Assembly: GCF_011800755.1 (NCBI RefSeq)
Contig: NZ_JAATJW010000007.1
Location: 1-64,000 of the forward strand
Direction of reading: 5' to 3'
Origin: Listeria valentina
GTDB lineage: Bacteria > Bacillota > Bacilli > Lactobacillales > Listeriaceae
Length of the DNA stretch: 64,000 nucleotides
Part shown: piece by piece, positions 46,304-56,187 of the stretch
How the letters are laid out: each line of letters opens with the position of its first letter
How positions within the stretch are numbered: the first letter of the stretch is position 1
Made by a program: the position numbers and the translations under genes
The notes under the pieces: generated by a model
What the model saw: only the letters and a program-made list of their open reading frames with translations
Told to the model about the DNA's origin: nothing
Databases searched by the model: none

Positions 46304-47785
46304 TTACTCATTTTCAACAGGAAACCAAGCGAATCCATCTTTTTGAACGAGTTCATCTGCTTCTTTAGGTCCCATTGAACCTGGTTTATAGTTCGGGAAG
46401 TGATCTTTTGTTGTTGTCCAAACTTCTGCGATGTGATCGACAAAGTTCCAAGAAAGGCTAACTTCATCCCAATGAGAGAAGTAAGTCGCATCTCCGCGCA
46501 AACAATCCAGAATTAATTTTTCATAAGCTTCTGGCGTGTTCATCCCGTCTTGTGAGGAATGAACGTAATCCAAGTTGACGGGCATCGTGACCATGCCTTG
46601 TCCCGGTTCTTTCACGTTTAAGTGAAGCGTAATCCCTTCATTCGGTTGGATATGGATTACGAGGACATTTCCACCTAGTGATTGCTGATCGCCAAATAAG
46701 TTCATTGGAACGTCTTTAAAATGGATAGCAATTTGAGTGGCCTTAGTAGCTAATCGTTTTCCAGTTCGGATGTAGAAGGGAACTCCTGCCCAGCGGAAAT
46801 TGTCAATCATTAGTTTAGCAGCCACAAAAGTTTCAGTGTTGGAATTAGGATCAACATTTTCTTCTTCACGATAACTTCTTAATTCTTTTCCGTCTACTTC
46901 ACCATTCCCATATTGCCCGCGGATAAAATGCTGATGCACTTCTTTTCCTTCATACACGCGTAGTGCACGTAGCGCCCGAACTTTTTCGTTACGAATTTCT
47001 TTCGTCGTTAGTTTGATCGGCGGTTCCATGGCCAGTAGAGAAACAATTTGCAAGACATGGTTTTGAACCATATCCCGCAGTGCGCCGCTTTCGTCATAGT
47101 AGCGCCCGCGATCTTCCACACCGAGTACTTCACTAAGCGTTACTTGGATGTTATCAATATAGCGATTGTTCCACAGTGACTCGATAATCGAATTTGCAAA
47201 ACGAATGACGGAAATGTTTTGGATCATTTCTTTGCCAAGGTAGTGGTCAATCCGGTAAATTTCATCTTCGTGGAAAGCTTCCCTAAGCGAGTCGTTTAGC
47301 TCCTCGGCACTTTCTAAATCGTGGCCAAATGGTTTTTCGATAATTAAACGGTGAAAACCCGCAGTGTCTGTAAAGCCTTCTGATTTGATTCTTCTCGCGA
47401 TTGTCCCGAAGAAATTGGGTGCCATCGCCAGATAAAACAAACGATTGCCTTCTAATTGATATTTTTCATCTAATTCGTCCGATAGATTTTTTAATGAAAC
47501 GTAGGTTTCTTGATCCATTACATCATGTGATTGGTAATAGAAGTGGGAAGCGAATTCTTCAGCATGTTCCGAAGCCCCTTCGATTTCTTGAAGCGATTCC
47601 TTGACTTTCTCGCGGAAAAATTCATTGCTCCATTCTCTTCTTGCTGTTCCGATGACAGCAAAGTGATCTTTTAAATAGCCTTTCGTAAATAAATGGTATA
47701 GAGAGGGATAAAGTTTGCGATTTGCTAAATCTCCCGTTCCACCAAATATTGTGATCAAAGCTTTTTGTTCTAACTCGTCTGCCAT
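46304..47785 (-). CDS. zwf: Glucose-6-phosphate 1-dehydrogenase
   Basis: Zwf oxidises glucose 6-phosphate with NADP, entering the pentose phosphate pathway. The 493-aa product has the nucleotide site TIFGGTGDLANRKLYPSLY (about residues 12-30), the active-site peptide RIDHYLGKEMIQN (about 177-189), and EKPFGHDL. It ends NYKPGSMGPKEADELVQKDGFAWFP as in Bacillus. It is divergent from rnz across 247 bp in which I see no strong regulatory motif beyond AT-rich sequence. Confidence 0.96.
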   Translation of the reverse strand: MADELEQKALITIFGGTGDLANRKLYPSLYHLFTKGYLKDHFAVIGTARREWSNEFFREKVKESLQEIEGASEHAEEFASHFYYQSHDVMDQETYVSLKNLSDELDEKYQLEGNRLFYLAMAPNFFGTIARRIKSEGFTDTAGFHRLIIEKPFGHDLESAEELNDSLREAFHEDEIYRIDHYLGKEMIQNISVIRFANSIIESLWNNRYIDNIQVTLSEVLGVEDRGRYYDESGALRDMVQNHVLQIVSLLAMEPPIKLTTKEIRNEKVRALRALRVYEGKEVHQHFIRGQYGNGEVDGKELRSYREEENVDPNSNTETFVAAKLMIDNFRWAGVPFYIRTGKRLATKATQIAIHFKDVPMNLFGDQQSLGGNVLVIHIQPNEGITLHLNVKEPGQGMVTMPVNLDYVHSSQDGMNTPEAYEKLILDCLRGDATYFSHWDEVSLSWNFVDHIAEVWTTTKDHFPNYKPGSMGPKEADELVQKDGFAWFPVENE

Positions 47786-48032
47786 ACGTGACCTGACCCT
47801 CTTTCCTTCATTCTATCTGAAAGTTAGGTTTTACAATAAAAACTAACTTCATTTAATCTTTAACGAGCACAAAAAGCTCATTAGCTCCTTACTATTTTAT
47901 CTATTTAGCAGGCACTATGCAACTGTTTGATTTACATTTTTAATTGGTCTAGGTTAAAATTTCTTTGGGTTTTCGAAAATCAGTTGATTATGCTAAAATG
48001 AAGACTAGTAAAACGAAAGCGGGGAAAGTAAA

Positions 48033-48950
48033 GTGGAACTCATTTTTCTTGGTACAGGAGCCGGTGTTCCGTCAAAAGGTCGAAATGTCACTTCTCTTGC
48101 GCTGATGATGCTGAATGAACGAAACGCAATTTGGCTGTTTGACTGTGGGGAAGCAACGCAGCACCAAATTCTCTATTCACAAGTCAAACTCAGCAAAGTC
48201 GAAAAAATTTTTATTACACATATGCACGGCGATCACATTTTTGGCTTGCCAGGGCTGTTATCTAGTCGTTCGTTTCAAGGCGGCGATAGCGAACTAGTCA
48301 TTTATGGTCCTGAGGGCATCAAAAGTTACATTGAAACGAGTTTGGCGCTTTCTGGAACGCATTTATCCTACCCGCTTCGAATCGAAGAAATCGCTTTGAA
48401 CGGGATGATTTATCAAGATGAAGCCATCAAAGTAAGCTGTATGGAACTTGATCATGGCATTTCTTCATTTGGCTTTCGGATTGAAGAAAGTGATAAACAA
48501 GGGGCGCTTGATGCTGAAAGACTTATGCAAAAGGGGATTAAACCAGGCCCGTTATTTAAGCAATTAAAAGATGGAGAAAAAGTCACGCTGCCAAATGGTG
48601 AGATCCTTAACGGGAAAGATTATATTGGGCCTACGCAAAAAGGAAAAGTGCTTGCAATTTTTGGCGATACACGTAGTTTTGCGCGTGAAGAAGAACTGGC
48701 AAGAGATGCGGATCTTGTTGTCCATGAAGCCACTTTTGAAGCGGAAAAAGGGGAAATGGCCCGAGCTTATATGCATTCTACAACGAAAGAAGCAGCCACT
48801 CTTGCAAGAAACGCCGGAGCGAAGCGACTGATTATTACGCACATTAGCTCGCGCTACGATAAAGAAACCAGTGAACAATTAGTTAGCGAAGCTAGATCGA
48901 TTTTTCCGGAAACAGAGATAGCTAGTGATTTGAGAACGTTTGAAATTTAG
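48033..48950 (+). CDS. rnz: Ribonuclease Z
   Basis: RNase Z cuts the 3' trailer of tRNA precursors without CCA. The 305-aa metallo-beta-lactamase protein has the start FLGTGAGVPSKGRNVTSLAL, the zinc motif ITHMHGDHIFGLPG (about residues 61-74), ELDHGISSFGFR, FGDTRSF with Asp, and IITHISSRY near the end. GTG start with GGGGAAAG upstream. An SDR gene follows 13 bp later. Confidence 0.96.
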   Translation: MELIFLGTGAGVPSKGRNVTSLALMMLNERNAIWLFDCGEATQHQILYSQVKLSKVEKIFITHMHGDHIFGLPGLLSSRSFQGGDSELVIYGPEGIKSYIETSLALSGTHLSYPLRIEEIALNGMIYQDEAIKVSCMELDHGISSFGFRIEESDKQGALDAERLMQKGIKPGPLFKQLKDGEKVTLPNGEILNGKDYIGPTQKGKVLAIFGDTRSFAREEELARDADLVVHEATFEAEKGEMARAYMHSTTKEAATLARNAGAKRLIITHISSRYDKETSEQLVSEARSIFPETEIASDLRTFEI

Positions 48951-48963
48951 GAGGAAAGAGACA

Positions 48964-49755
48964 ATGAACCGATATCTTGCTGGAAAAACGGTGGTGATTA
49001 CCGGGGCTTCAAGTGGACTCGGAGAGAGTTTAGCGCACCTTTGTGCACGCGAGAAGGCACATCTTGTTTTGCTTGCCCGAAGTGAAGATAAGCTTGCGGC
49101 ACTTTCCGGAAAACTTGAATCAGCTTATGACATCAATGCTTCTTTCTATCCTGTTGATTTGACCGATTTTGCTGCGTTAGATGCTTGTGCGGCACGAATT
49201 TTAGATCAACACGATGTGGATGTTTTAATAAATTCTGCTGGCTTTGGCTTGTTTGAAACAGCACTAGATACGCCCTTTAAAACGGTGGAGGCGATGTTTG
49301 ATACAAATGTGTTGGCGCTGATACGCTTTACTCAGCTACTTTTGCCCACTTTACTCGAAAAAAATGAGGGACATATCGTGAATGTTGCCTCGCAAGCTGG
49401 GAAAATTGCGACTCCAAAATCAAGTACATATGCGGCTACAAAGTTTGCTGTTTTAGGCTACTCGAATGCGCTTCGGATGGAGCTTAGTGAAACGCATATT
49501 CACGTGACAACGGTCAATCCGGGTCCGATGGCAACCAACTTTTTTACAATTGCCGATCAGTCGGGGGAATACTTAAATAATGTTGGCTTTTTTGCTCTTA
49601 AACCAGAAAAAGTAGCCGAGAAGACCGTTCGAATTCTTGGCAAGAAGCGGCGGGAAGTCAATTTGCCCATTTTAATGAATATCGGAACGAGACTTTACCA
49701 ATTGATGCCAAGCCTCGTTGAACTTTTAGGAAAACACGCCTTCATGAAGAAGTAG
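48964..49755 (+). CDS. Short-chain dehydrogenase (YqjQ-like)
   Basis: The 263-aa SDR has the cofactor motif VVITGASSGLGESLAHL (about residues 9-25), NSAGFG (about 88-93), and the catalytic YAATK (about 156-160) preceded by the Ser of VNVASQAG. It resembles YqjQ of B. subtilis, which is also near rnz. The substrate is unknown. TAGGAGG places the start at ATG 48964. A hairpin with T-run overlaps the stop region (49734-49768). Confidence 0.88.
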   Translation: MNRYLAGKTVVITGASSGLGESLAHLCAREKAHLVLLARSEDKLAALSGKLESAYDINASFYPVDLTDFAALDACAARILDQHDVDVLINSAGFGLFETALDTPFKTVEAMFDTNVLALIRFTQLLLPTLLEKNEGHIVNVASQAGKIATPKSSTYAATKFAVLGYSNALRMELSETHIHVTTVNPGPMATNFFTIADQSGEYLNNVGFFALKPEKVAEKTVRILGKKRREVNLPILMNIGTRLYQLMPSLVELLGKHAFMKK

Positions 49756-49768
49756 GCGCGTTTTTCTT
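49734..49768 (+). terminator. Terminator after the SDR gene
   Basis: CACGCC pairs with GGCGCG-type sequence around TTCATGAAGAAGTA, followed by TTTTTCTTTTTTT. The stem overlaps the stop codon. Confidence 0.65.
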
Positions 49769-49846
49769 TTTTTAGGCTTGGCAAATGCTTCTTTTACTTG
49801 TATAATAAAAAGGGAACAGGTGTTCTTTTGAGAGGAGAGGAAGATC

Positions 49847-50917
49847 ATGGATACAAGCCGAAAAATCATTCATATTGATATGGATGCGTTTTATGCATCG
49901 GTGGAGCAACGTGATCATCCAGAATTCCGAGATAAGCCGCTGATTATTGGAGGCGATCCTAAAAAACGTGGAGTTGTCTCGACTTGCTCTTATGAAGCTA
50001 GAAAGTTTGGCGTTCATTCTGCGATGCCTTCTAGTCAGGCTGTGAAACTTTGCCCACAAGGTATTTTTATTCGTGGCAACATGGAACACTATAAGGAAGT
50101 TTCGGCACAAATTCGTGAAATTTTCCATCGCTATACGGATGTGATTGAACCTTTGTCACTGGATGAAGCTTATCTTGATGTGACTGAAAATAAAGTTGGC
50201 ATCAAGTCGGCGACGCTCATTGCTCGTGAAATTCAGCGGGCCATTTATCGGGAGCTGCATTTAACTTCTTCAGCGGGAGTTTCCTATAATAAATTTATCG
50301 CTAAAATCGCCTCGGATTACGAGAAACCTGCCGGGCTCACCGTTGTGCCACCTGAACAAGCGGAAACTTTTTTAGCGCAGATTCCGATTGATAAATTTTA
50401 TGGTGTCGGCAAAGTGACGGCAGAAAAAATGCACCGCCTCGGGATTTATACAGGAAAAGATTTGCGGGCTTGGAGTGAATGGGATTTAATTCGTGAATTC
50501 CATAAGCACGGTTATGCGCTTTATCGGCATGTGAGAGGGCGCTCCAATAATATTGTTAATCCTAATCGCGACCGAAAGTCCGTTGGGAAAGAAACGACTT
50601 TTGCTGAAAATGTTTGGAATGAAAAAATACTCGAAGAAAATTTGATGCGTTTTGCAGGGAAAATTGAACAAGGGCTTGAAAGAATTCATAAGCACGGGAA
50701 AACCGTTGTTTTAAAATTGCGCTATAGCGACTTTACAACCATTACGAAACGAATGACTTTGACGGATTATGTCCATGAAAAGCAGTGGATTTATGAAGCG
50801 GGGCGTACCTTACTCCAAGAAGCTTATCATGGTGAAGATTCGATCCGCTTGATTGGCCTTACGGTAACAAACTTAAAGCCAATTCATTTTGAAAACTTAC
50901 GCCTTGAAGGATTATAA
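49847..50917 (+). CDS. dinB: DNA polymerase IV
   Basis: DinB is a Y-family translesion polymerase. The 356-aa product starts RKIIHIDMDAFYASVEQRDHPEF (metal Asp at about residues 9-11) and has the second metal motif PLSLDEAYLDVTE (about 101-113) and the helix-hairpin-helix FYGVGKVTAEKMHRLGI (about 183-199). AGAGGAAG precedes the ATG. A strong terminator follows. Confidence 0.94.
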   Translation: MDTSRKIIHIDMDAFYASVEQRDHPEFRDKPLIIGGDPKKRGVVSTCSYEARKFGVHSAMPSSQAVKLCPQGIFIRGNMEHYKEVSAQIREIFHRYTDVIEPLSLDEAYLDVTENKVGIKSATLIAREIQRAIYRELHLTSSAGVSYNKFIAKIASDYEKPAGLTVVPPEQAETFLAQIPIDKFYGVGKVTAEKMHRLGIYTGKDLRAWSEWDLIREFHKHGYALYRHVRGRSNNIVNPNRDRKSVGKETTFAENVWNEKILEENLMRFAGKIEQGLERIHKHGKTVVLKLRYSDFTTITKRMTLTDYVHEKQWIYEAGRTLLQEAYHGEDSIRLIGLTVTNLKPIHFENLRLEGL

Positions 50918-50928
50918 ATACATGAAGA

Positions 50929-50965
50929 AAAAGCGCTCCTTTCCGGTTCGGAAAGGAGCGCTTTA
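50929..50965. terminator. Bidirectional terminator between dinB and telA
   Basis: AAAGCGCTCCTTTCCG and CGGAAAGGAGCGCTTT form a perfect stem with a short loop. Confidence 0.9.
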
Positions 50966-50971
50966 GTGTTA

Positions 50972-52171
50972 TTATTTAAGTTCTAGCAAACGGTCTTTTA
51001 GTTCTTGCTCCATCGAAACGAGTTCTTGTTCAGCAGCGGCGCGTTTAGCACGACCTTCTTGCTGGATTTTAAGCGTTTCTTGTAAGGTTTCAATCAAGCT
51101 AGATTGTGTTTCTTTCAACGTTTCGATATCGACAATACCTCTTTCGTTTTCACGCGCTGTTTCGATCGCATTTGTTTTAAGCATATCCGCATTGCGTTTT
51201 AATAGTTCGTTCGTTGTTTCAGAAACTTGACGCTGCGCTTGGACAGCTTGTTGTTGGCGCAAGAGCGTGAGAGCAATTGCAACTTGGTTTTTCCAAAGTG
51301 GGATTGCCGTCATGATTGAAGACTGAATTTTTTCAGCAAGCGCTTGGTTGGTATTTTGAATCAACCGAATTTGAGGGGCTTGTTGAATTGTAATTTGACG
51401 ACTTAGCCTCAAGTCGTGCACTCGTTTTTCCAGTCTATCAGCAAATTGCATCAAATCATTGTATTCTTGAAAATCCATTTGATCGCCTGTTTGCTCTGCT
51501 TTTTTCTTTAATTCTGGAAGAAGTTTGTCTTGAATATCTTCGAGTTTTAATTCCCCAGCTGCAATGTAAATATTTAAAGCTTGGAAATAATCTTTATTTT
51601 TATCATAGAGTTGCTCAAGAAAAGAGTTATCTTCGATTAGTCGTTTTTTCGAATGCTCCAATTTTAAAGCGATCCGATCAATTTGAGTTCCAATTTTTTG
51701 GTATTTAGATGTGATTTCATTGATCGACTGCTTCACACGGTGGAACATTTTTGTGAAGATGTTTTTATTGCGCGCTGCAAGTTCATCTGGATCAGCTTCT
51801 TGAAGGCGATACATCAAGTCACTGATAATGTCACCGATTGGTCCAACATCTTGCTTTTGGACGTGAGCGAGCATGGAGTGAGAAAAATCATGTAATTTAG
51901 CTTGCGCTGGCGCACCATAGCTTAAAATTGCTGCTTGGTTTCCCGGCTCGATTTGTTTACTTAGCTCAAGCGCTTGCCGCTTATTGCTTTCTGGAAGCAT
52001 GTCGACAAGGCGAGGAGACGTGTTCCCATCAGTTTCACTATTTAAAAGACTTGTTTCAGTGCTATCATTTGTTCCAAATGGATTGGAAAGCAAGTCATCA
52101 AGCGTATGATTCATTTCTTTTTCAAGCATATCTGTTTGGTTCAGTTCTTTATTTTCTTTTGAGTCACTCAT
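50972..52171 (-). CDS. telA: TelA family protein (toxic anion resistance)
   Basis: The 399-aa product is a TelA/KlaA family protein: mostly helical, with [28 protein letters not shown] (about residues 70-97) and a coiled-coil core, ending in a long charged helix. Family members are linked to tellurite, nisin and other envelope stress tolerance; the mechanism is unclear. AAAGGGG places the start at ATG 52171; the open frame beyond it belongs to the upstream gene. Overlaps xpaC by 8 bp. Confidence 0.9.
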   Translation of the reverse strand: MSDSKENKELNQTDMLEKEMNHTLDDLLSNPFGTNDSTETSLLNSETDGNTSPRLVDMLPESNKRQALELSKQIEPGNQAAILSYGAPAQAKLHDFSHSMLAHVQKQDVGPIGDIISDLMYRLQEADPDELAARNKNIFTKMFHRVKQSINEITSKYQKIGTQIDRIALKLEHSKKRLIEDNSFLEQLYDKNKDYFQALNIYIAAGELKLEDIQDKLLPELKKKAEQTGDQMDFQEYNDLMQFADRLEKRVHDLRLSRQITIQQAPQIRLIQNTNQALAEKIQSSIMTAIPLWKNQVAIALTLLRQQQAVQAQRQVSETTNELLKRNADMLKTNAIETARENERGIVDIETLKETQSSLIETLQETLKIQQEGRAKRAAAEQELVSMEQELKDRLLELK

Positions 52172-52811
52172 GATTTTGACCCCTTTCGAATTTCTTTTTT
52201 TGCTTTGAAATCGAGTTTTTAGCGACTTCAAGTTCAAAATCAAGGCTGTTTACATCTTGGTTAAGCAAGGTGAATAAATCTTTTTCAATCACGCGACTTA
52301 AATCATTTAAAAGGGAACGCGTATCAGATAAGGTTTGATAAATTTTCTTATCTTTCACCGGTTGGCTTTCTAAAAAGGCATACTTCTCTGTGAGTTCAAC
52401 AAGCGAATCTAAGTGAGAGAAGAAGAAATCTTCCGCTTCATAAAAACGCTTTGGTTCTTCTTTAACGATTTGGTAAAGCCGTTTGGTTAATTGCAACGTT
52501 TTGTTGCGTTCTTGGAAGGAATAAAGAGCTTTATGTGAACTCATGATTTTTTGCAGGCGCAAGATTTTTGCACGTGCTTCTTCTAAATTAGAACGAATAT
52601 AGCGATATTCTTTATTCGTTAATCCTGTTTTTTCAGCCAAGGCTTTTTCGCCAGCTTTTGATGAAAAGAAGAACAAAATACCAGCTACTGCAAGCGTTAC
52701 GAGCGCGATAAGTAAGTAATGGTGTGTGAAAATCGCGGAAAGAATACCGAACAGTACGCAAACAATGATCACAGAACCTGTAAATGCCATTATTTTTTTA
52801 AATAGAGTCAT
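52164..52811 (-). CDS. xpaC: XpaC-like membrane protein
   Basis: The 215-aa product has two N-terminal membrane helices ([22 protein letters not shown] and [19 protein letters not shown]) and a long helical cytoplasmic region ([19 protein letters not shown]-type sequence near 170-190). It matches the XpaC family, named for 5-bromo-4-chloroindolyl phosphate hydrolysis in B. subtilis and usually paired with telA. The real role is unknown. AAGGAG-type sequence precedes the start. It forms a two-gene operon with telA. Confidence 0.88.
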   Translation of the reverse strand: MTLFKKIMAFTGSVIIVCVLFGILSAIFTHHYLLIALVTLAVAGILFFFSSKAGEKALAEKTGLTNKEYRYIRSNLEEARAKILRLQKIMSSHKALYSFQERNKTLQLTKRLYQIVKEEPKRFYEAEDFFFSHLDSLVELTEKYAFLESQPVKDKKIYQTLSDTRSLLNDLSRVIEKDLFTLLNQDVNSLDFELEVAKNSISKQKKKFERGQNHE

Positions 52812-53022
52812 GGTTTATCTTCTCCTTCAGTTCCTGATTCTAAAATGTTTAACAGAAAATCATGTTTGATTTATTTAAACTTTTTTGTGCGTTTTAGAAA
52901 GGATATTTGATTTAAATTCATCATATCATATTCCCCAGAAACATGTTATCAGTCGTGCGATGTAAATTCTTCTCGGACCGCTTAAGTATGTTACAATATA
53001 GAAAAAAAAGAAGGTGATCCAA

Positions 53023-53586
53023 GTGCGTAATTTAGAAGAAAAAACATTACGAGAAAAAACATGGTTTGAAGGGCGTGTCGTTAAGCTTGTGACGGCGGAC
53101 GTTGAACTTCCAGATGGAACGACTGGAAGCCGTGAGATTGTGAAACACCCAGGCGCTGTCGCGATACTTCCAATTTGTGACTCTGGAAAGCTCCTTCTAG
53201 TGGAACAATACCGCAAGCCACTCGAGAAAGCAATTATTGAAATTCCGGCGGGGAAAATAGAACCAAGTGAAGACAAAGAAATAACGGCAGCACGTGAACT
53301 AGAAGAAGAAACAGGGCACGTGGCAGGAACCCTCAGTTACCTGACATCATTTTATACGGCTCCAGGTTTCTCGGATGAACTTTTACATATTTATGTGGCA
53401 CGCGATTTAAAAAAATTGCAACATCACAGGCCACTTGATGAAGATGAATTTGTCAGCATCCTCGAAGTGACGCTTGATGAAGCGAAGCAATTAGTGGAAC
53501 AACAAGTGATTCACGATGCCAAAACGGTTTATGCGATCCAGCATTTGGAGTTAGAAAACTTAAAAAGGCAGCTTGACGATGAGTAG
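53023..53586 (+). CDS. nudF: ADP-ribose pyrophosphatase (Nudix)
   Basis: NudF hydrolyses ADP-ribose to AMP and ribose 5-phosphate. The 187-aa product carries the Nudix box from GKIEPSEDKEITAARELEEETG (about residues 80-101) preceded by IIEIPA, and the downstream FYTAPGFSDELLHIYVA (about 111-127). AAGGTGAT favours GTG 53023 over GTG 53014. TGTTACAAT near 52991-52999 is a likely extended -10. A K+ channel gene follows after 44 bp. Confidence 0.92.
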   Translation: MRNLEEKTLREKTWFEGRVVKLVTADVELPDGTTGSREIVKHPGAVAILPICDSGKLLLVEQYRKPLEKAIIEIPAGKIEPSEDKEITAARELEEETGHVAGTLSYLTSFYTAPGFSDELLHIYVARDLKKLQHHRPLDEDEFVSILEVTLDEAKQLVEQQVIHDAKTVYAIQHLELENLKRQLDDE

Positions 53587-53630
53587 CTTTTTAAAATGAA
53601 AAAGGAAAATGAGAAGAAGGGAGTCAAAAT

Positions 53631-54329
53631 ATGGTCCATTTTTTTCAGAAAAGAGCGGGTTTCATTTATCAATTGTTCATCGTGAGCTTGATCATTTTGT
53701 CGCTTTGCTTGCTAGATAATTCGTCGACTTGGGCGAATATCGTGCAGTGGTTGATTTGGCTCGTTTTTGTCATTGATTATGGCGTTCAGTTATTTCGAGC
53801 GAAGAATAAAAAGAAGTTTCTTAGAACGCATTTTTTAGAGGCACTCTCTGTTATTCCATTCCTACACGATTTTCGGGTTTTCAAACTAATCTCCGTTTTG
53901 CATTATGTCGGCTACCTTTCAAAAGGCTTGCGTCACTCATGGAATATTTATAATATGCTGCTCAAATATTTTTCAAATCGACTGGTGATTGGACTTGTGA
54001 TTACGATCATCGTGGTACCGTTCATTATGTTTTTGATTGAGCCGAGTTTCACTTCTTACCGGGAAGCTGTTTGGTGGTGCATTCAGACGGTTTCAACGGT
54101 TGGATATGGGGATGTCATTCCAGATACGCAACTCGGTCGGCTAATTGCTGGATTTATGATGCTAATCGGTATTTCGATTTTAGGTGCTTTTTCAGGTGTC
54201 GTTAGTGAATATTTTCGTGGGAAAAAGAAAAATGACTTTGATGGTTTGGTGAAGTCTATTGCGAATACAGATTCCTTAACGCCTGAACAAAAGAAAGTCT
54301 TGAAAGATTTGATTGATACGAAAAAATAA
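53631..54329 (+). CDS. Voltage-gated-type potassium channel
   Basis: The 232-aa membrane protein has hydrophobic segments at about 10-30, 37-53 and 115-133, a pore loop with the selectivity filter TVGYGD (in CIQTVSTVGYGDVIPDT, about 156-172), and a final helix LGRLIAGFMMLIGISILGAFSGVV. A basic stretch (RAKNKKKFLRTHFL) lies between early helices. The size fits a bacterial 6-TM or shortened channel. The C-terminal tail lacks an RCK domain. Gating ligand unknown. Confidence 0.88.
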   Translation: MVHFFQKRAGFIYQLFIVSLIILSLCLLDNSSTWANIVQWLIWLVFVIDYGVQLFRAKNKKKFLRTHFLEALSVIPFLHDFRVFKLISVLHYVGYLSKGLRHSWNIYNMLLKYFSNRLVIGLVITIIVVPFIMFLIEPSFTSYREAVWWCIQTVSTVGYGDVIPDTQLGRLIAGFMMLIGISILGAFSGVVSEYFRGKKKNDFDGLVKSIANTDSLTPEQKKVLKDLIDTKK

Positions 54330-54331
54330 CT

Positions 54332-54375
54332 AAAAACAAGTCGCTTAATTTTCGAATTAAGCGACTTGTTTTTAG
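54332..54375. terminator. Bidirectional terminator
   Basis: AAAAACAAGTCGCTTAATT (54332-54350) and its exact complement (54355-54373) form a 19-bp stem with a TTCG tetraloop. It ends both convergent genes. Confidence 0.95.
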
Positions 54376-55364
54376 TTTGTAAAATGTTCGTGATGCGTGC
54401 TAACCATGGCTTCATTTGCAGCGCCTGGATCGAGATATTGTTTAGCGCTATTGACCGCGATGGCGCCTTCATGTAATCCGGCCGAGATGATTCGGATTTT
54501 GCGCGAGTAGGAAGCAGCATCTCCGCAGGCATAAACGCCCGGGATATTAGTTTGCATAAAGGAATTTACTTGGATGCCCCAGTCGGCGGTTTGTAGTCCC
54601 CAGTTTTTCGTGAAGCTAAAATCTACTTCCACACCGTGACTGATAAACAAGGCTTCACAGGCAAGGGTTTCTTCTTTGCCAGAGGGTTTTGCACAGATAG
54701 TGACAGTTTCTAGCTCACTTCCTTCATTTAAAGAAGTGATTTCATGTTGCAAATGAACATGGATATTCGAGAGAAGCAAATCAGCGGCTCGTTTTTCATA
54801 GCCTTTGAAGTTTTCACCTCGATAAATCAAATCTACACTTTTGGCGATGGGTTGTAAAGTGAAGGCCGCATCAATGGCCGCATCACCTCCACCTGAAATA
54901 ACCACTTTTTTTCCACGGAATTGTTCGAGGTCACGCAAATGATAATGCGTTTTTGCATGATGCAAGTCAGCGTTTGTAGCAACGAGTGGATTCACTTCGT
55001 AAGTGCCACTTCCACAAGCGATAATCACCGTTTTTGAATAGTGATGTTCGCCGTCTTCTGTTTGCATGAGAAAAGTTTCATCTGGTTGTTTAGCGAGAGA
55101 AACGATGCGTTTCCCGAGTACAAATTCAGGCTCAAACGTTTCTGCTTGTTGCTTAAAGTTTTGCACTAGCTCGTAGCCCGTTGTTTCTGCGATTCCACCG
55201 ACATCATGAATTTTTTTGTCTGGATAGAAATAGCGGATTTTTCCGCCCACATCCGGTTCGGCATCAATAACTTTGGTTTTTAAGGCACGCAGACCACTGT
55301 AAAAAGCTGTGTAAAGCCCAATGGGTCCAGCGCCAATAATCGTAACATCAAATAGTGAGGACAT
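54372..55364 (-). CDS. Ferredoxin/flavodoxin-NADP+ reductase (YumC type)
   Basis: The 330-aa flavoprotein resembles thioredoxin reductase without the redox CxxC. FAD site: VTIIGAGPIGLYTAFYSGLRA (about residues 7-27); NADPH site: VVISGGGDAAIDAAF (about 154-168); the C-terminal FAD motif is PGVYACGDAASY (about 274-285). YumC-type reductases pass electrons from NADPH to ferredoxin or flavodoxin. AGGGAG places the start at ATG 55364 rather than TTG 55373. The start overlaps the 3' end of the siderophore ATPase gene by 17 bp, so the two are probably cotranscribed under Fur. Confidence 0.9.
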   Translation of the reverse strand: MSSLFDVTIIGAGPIGLYTAFYSGLRALKTKVIDAEPDVGGKIRYFYPDKKIHDVGGIAETTGYELVQNFKQQAETFEPEFVLGKRIVSLAKQPDETFLMQTEDGEHHYSKTVIIACGSGTYEVNPLVATNADLHHAKTHYHLRDLEQFRGKKVVISGGGDAAIDAAFTLQPIAKSVDLIYRGENFKGYEKRAADLLLSNIHVHLQHEITSLNEGSELETVTICAKPSGKEETLACEALFISHGVEVDFSFTKNWGLQTADWGIQVNSFMQTNIPGVYACGDAASYSRKIRIISAGLHEGAIAVNSAKQYLDPGAANEAMVSTHHEHFTN

Positions 55365-56187
55365 CTGGTTCAAGCTCCCTTACAACATCTTTGATTTCGC
55401 ATCCGCTACACGTTTCATAAGGAATACAAATGGGGACACCGGCTCTTTTATCAAGAACGATATCGGCTTTGACATTAAATACGGCTTCAAGAGTTTCTTC
55501 GGTCATCACATCGACTGGAGCCCCGCTTGCTGCTACTTGCCCATCTTTAATGGCGATCATATGAGAAGCGTAGCGTGAGGCATGGTTCAAATCGTGCACA
55601 ACCATGACGATTGTTTTGTGTTCCACTTGATTGAGTTCTTTCAAAATATTCATAACATCGAGTTGATGTGTCATATCAAGGAAAGTTGTTGGTTCATCCA
55701 AAAAGACAATCTCCGTATCTTGGGCAAGCGCCATCGCGATCCAAGCGCGCTGTCTTTGCCCGCCAGATAATTGATCGAGCGGGCGCTCTTTTAGATCAAG
55801 CAAGTTGGTCATTTTAAGAGCCCAGTGAATCATTTCGTTATCTGCTTTTGAGCGAGATTTGAAACCGGTTTGATGCGGGCTACGGCCGTAAGCAATCAAC
55901 TCTTCAATTGTTAATCCGTCCGGGGCAGAAGGGTTCTGCGGAAGGATAGCGAGTTCTTTTGCAATTTGTTTAGTCGGTTCTTGATGGATTTTTTTGCCAT
56001 CTAAAAACACGGCTCCTTGGCTAGGTTTAATCAAGCGAGCCATCGTTTTTAAAATGGTGGACTTGCCTGAACCGTTGGCACCAACAAGCGCAGTGATTTG
56101 CCCTTTAGGAATTTCTATGTTAAGCGAATCCACGATAATACGCTTTTCATAAGCGATTTGCAGATTCTCTGTATAAAATTGCTTCAT
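55348..56187 (-). CDS. fhuC: Siderophore-type ABC transporter ATPase without adjacent permease
   Basis: The 279-aa ATPase resembles FhuC/FecE/YusV: Walker A GANGSGKST (about residues 35-43), the iron-family loop GLTIEELIAYGRSPHQTGF, signature LSGGQRQR (about 139-146), Walker B IVFLDEPT (about 158-165), and the switch His in VVHDLNHAS. The C-terminus has an unusual cysteine-bearing tail, VPICIPYETCSGCEIKDVV. AAAGGTGG places the start at ATG 56187. Permease and binding protein genes (fhuB, fhuG, fhuD) are absent from both sides. A Fur box overlaps its promoter. Confidence 0.88.
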   Translation of the reverse strand: MKQFYTENLQIAYEKRIIVDSLNIEIPKGQITALVGANGSGKSTILKTMARLIKPSQGAVFLDGKKIHQEPTKQIAKELAILPQNPSAPDGLTIEELIAYGRSPHQTGFKSRSKADNEMIHWALKMTNLLDLKERPLDQLSGGQRQRAWIAMALAQDTEIVFLDEPTTFLDMTHQLDVMNILKELNQVEHKTIVMVVHDLNHASRYASHMIAIKDGQVAASGAPVDVMTEETLEAVFNVKADIVLDKRAGVPICIPYETCSGCEIKDVVRELEPDVLTI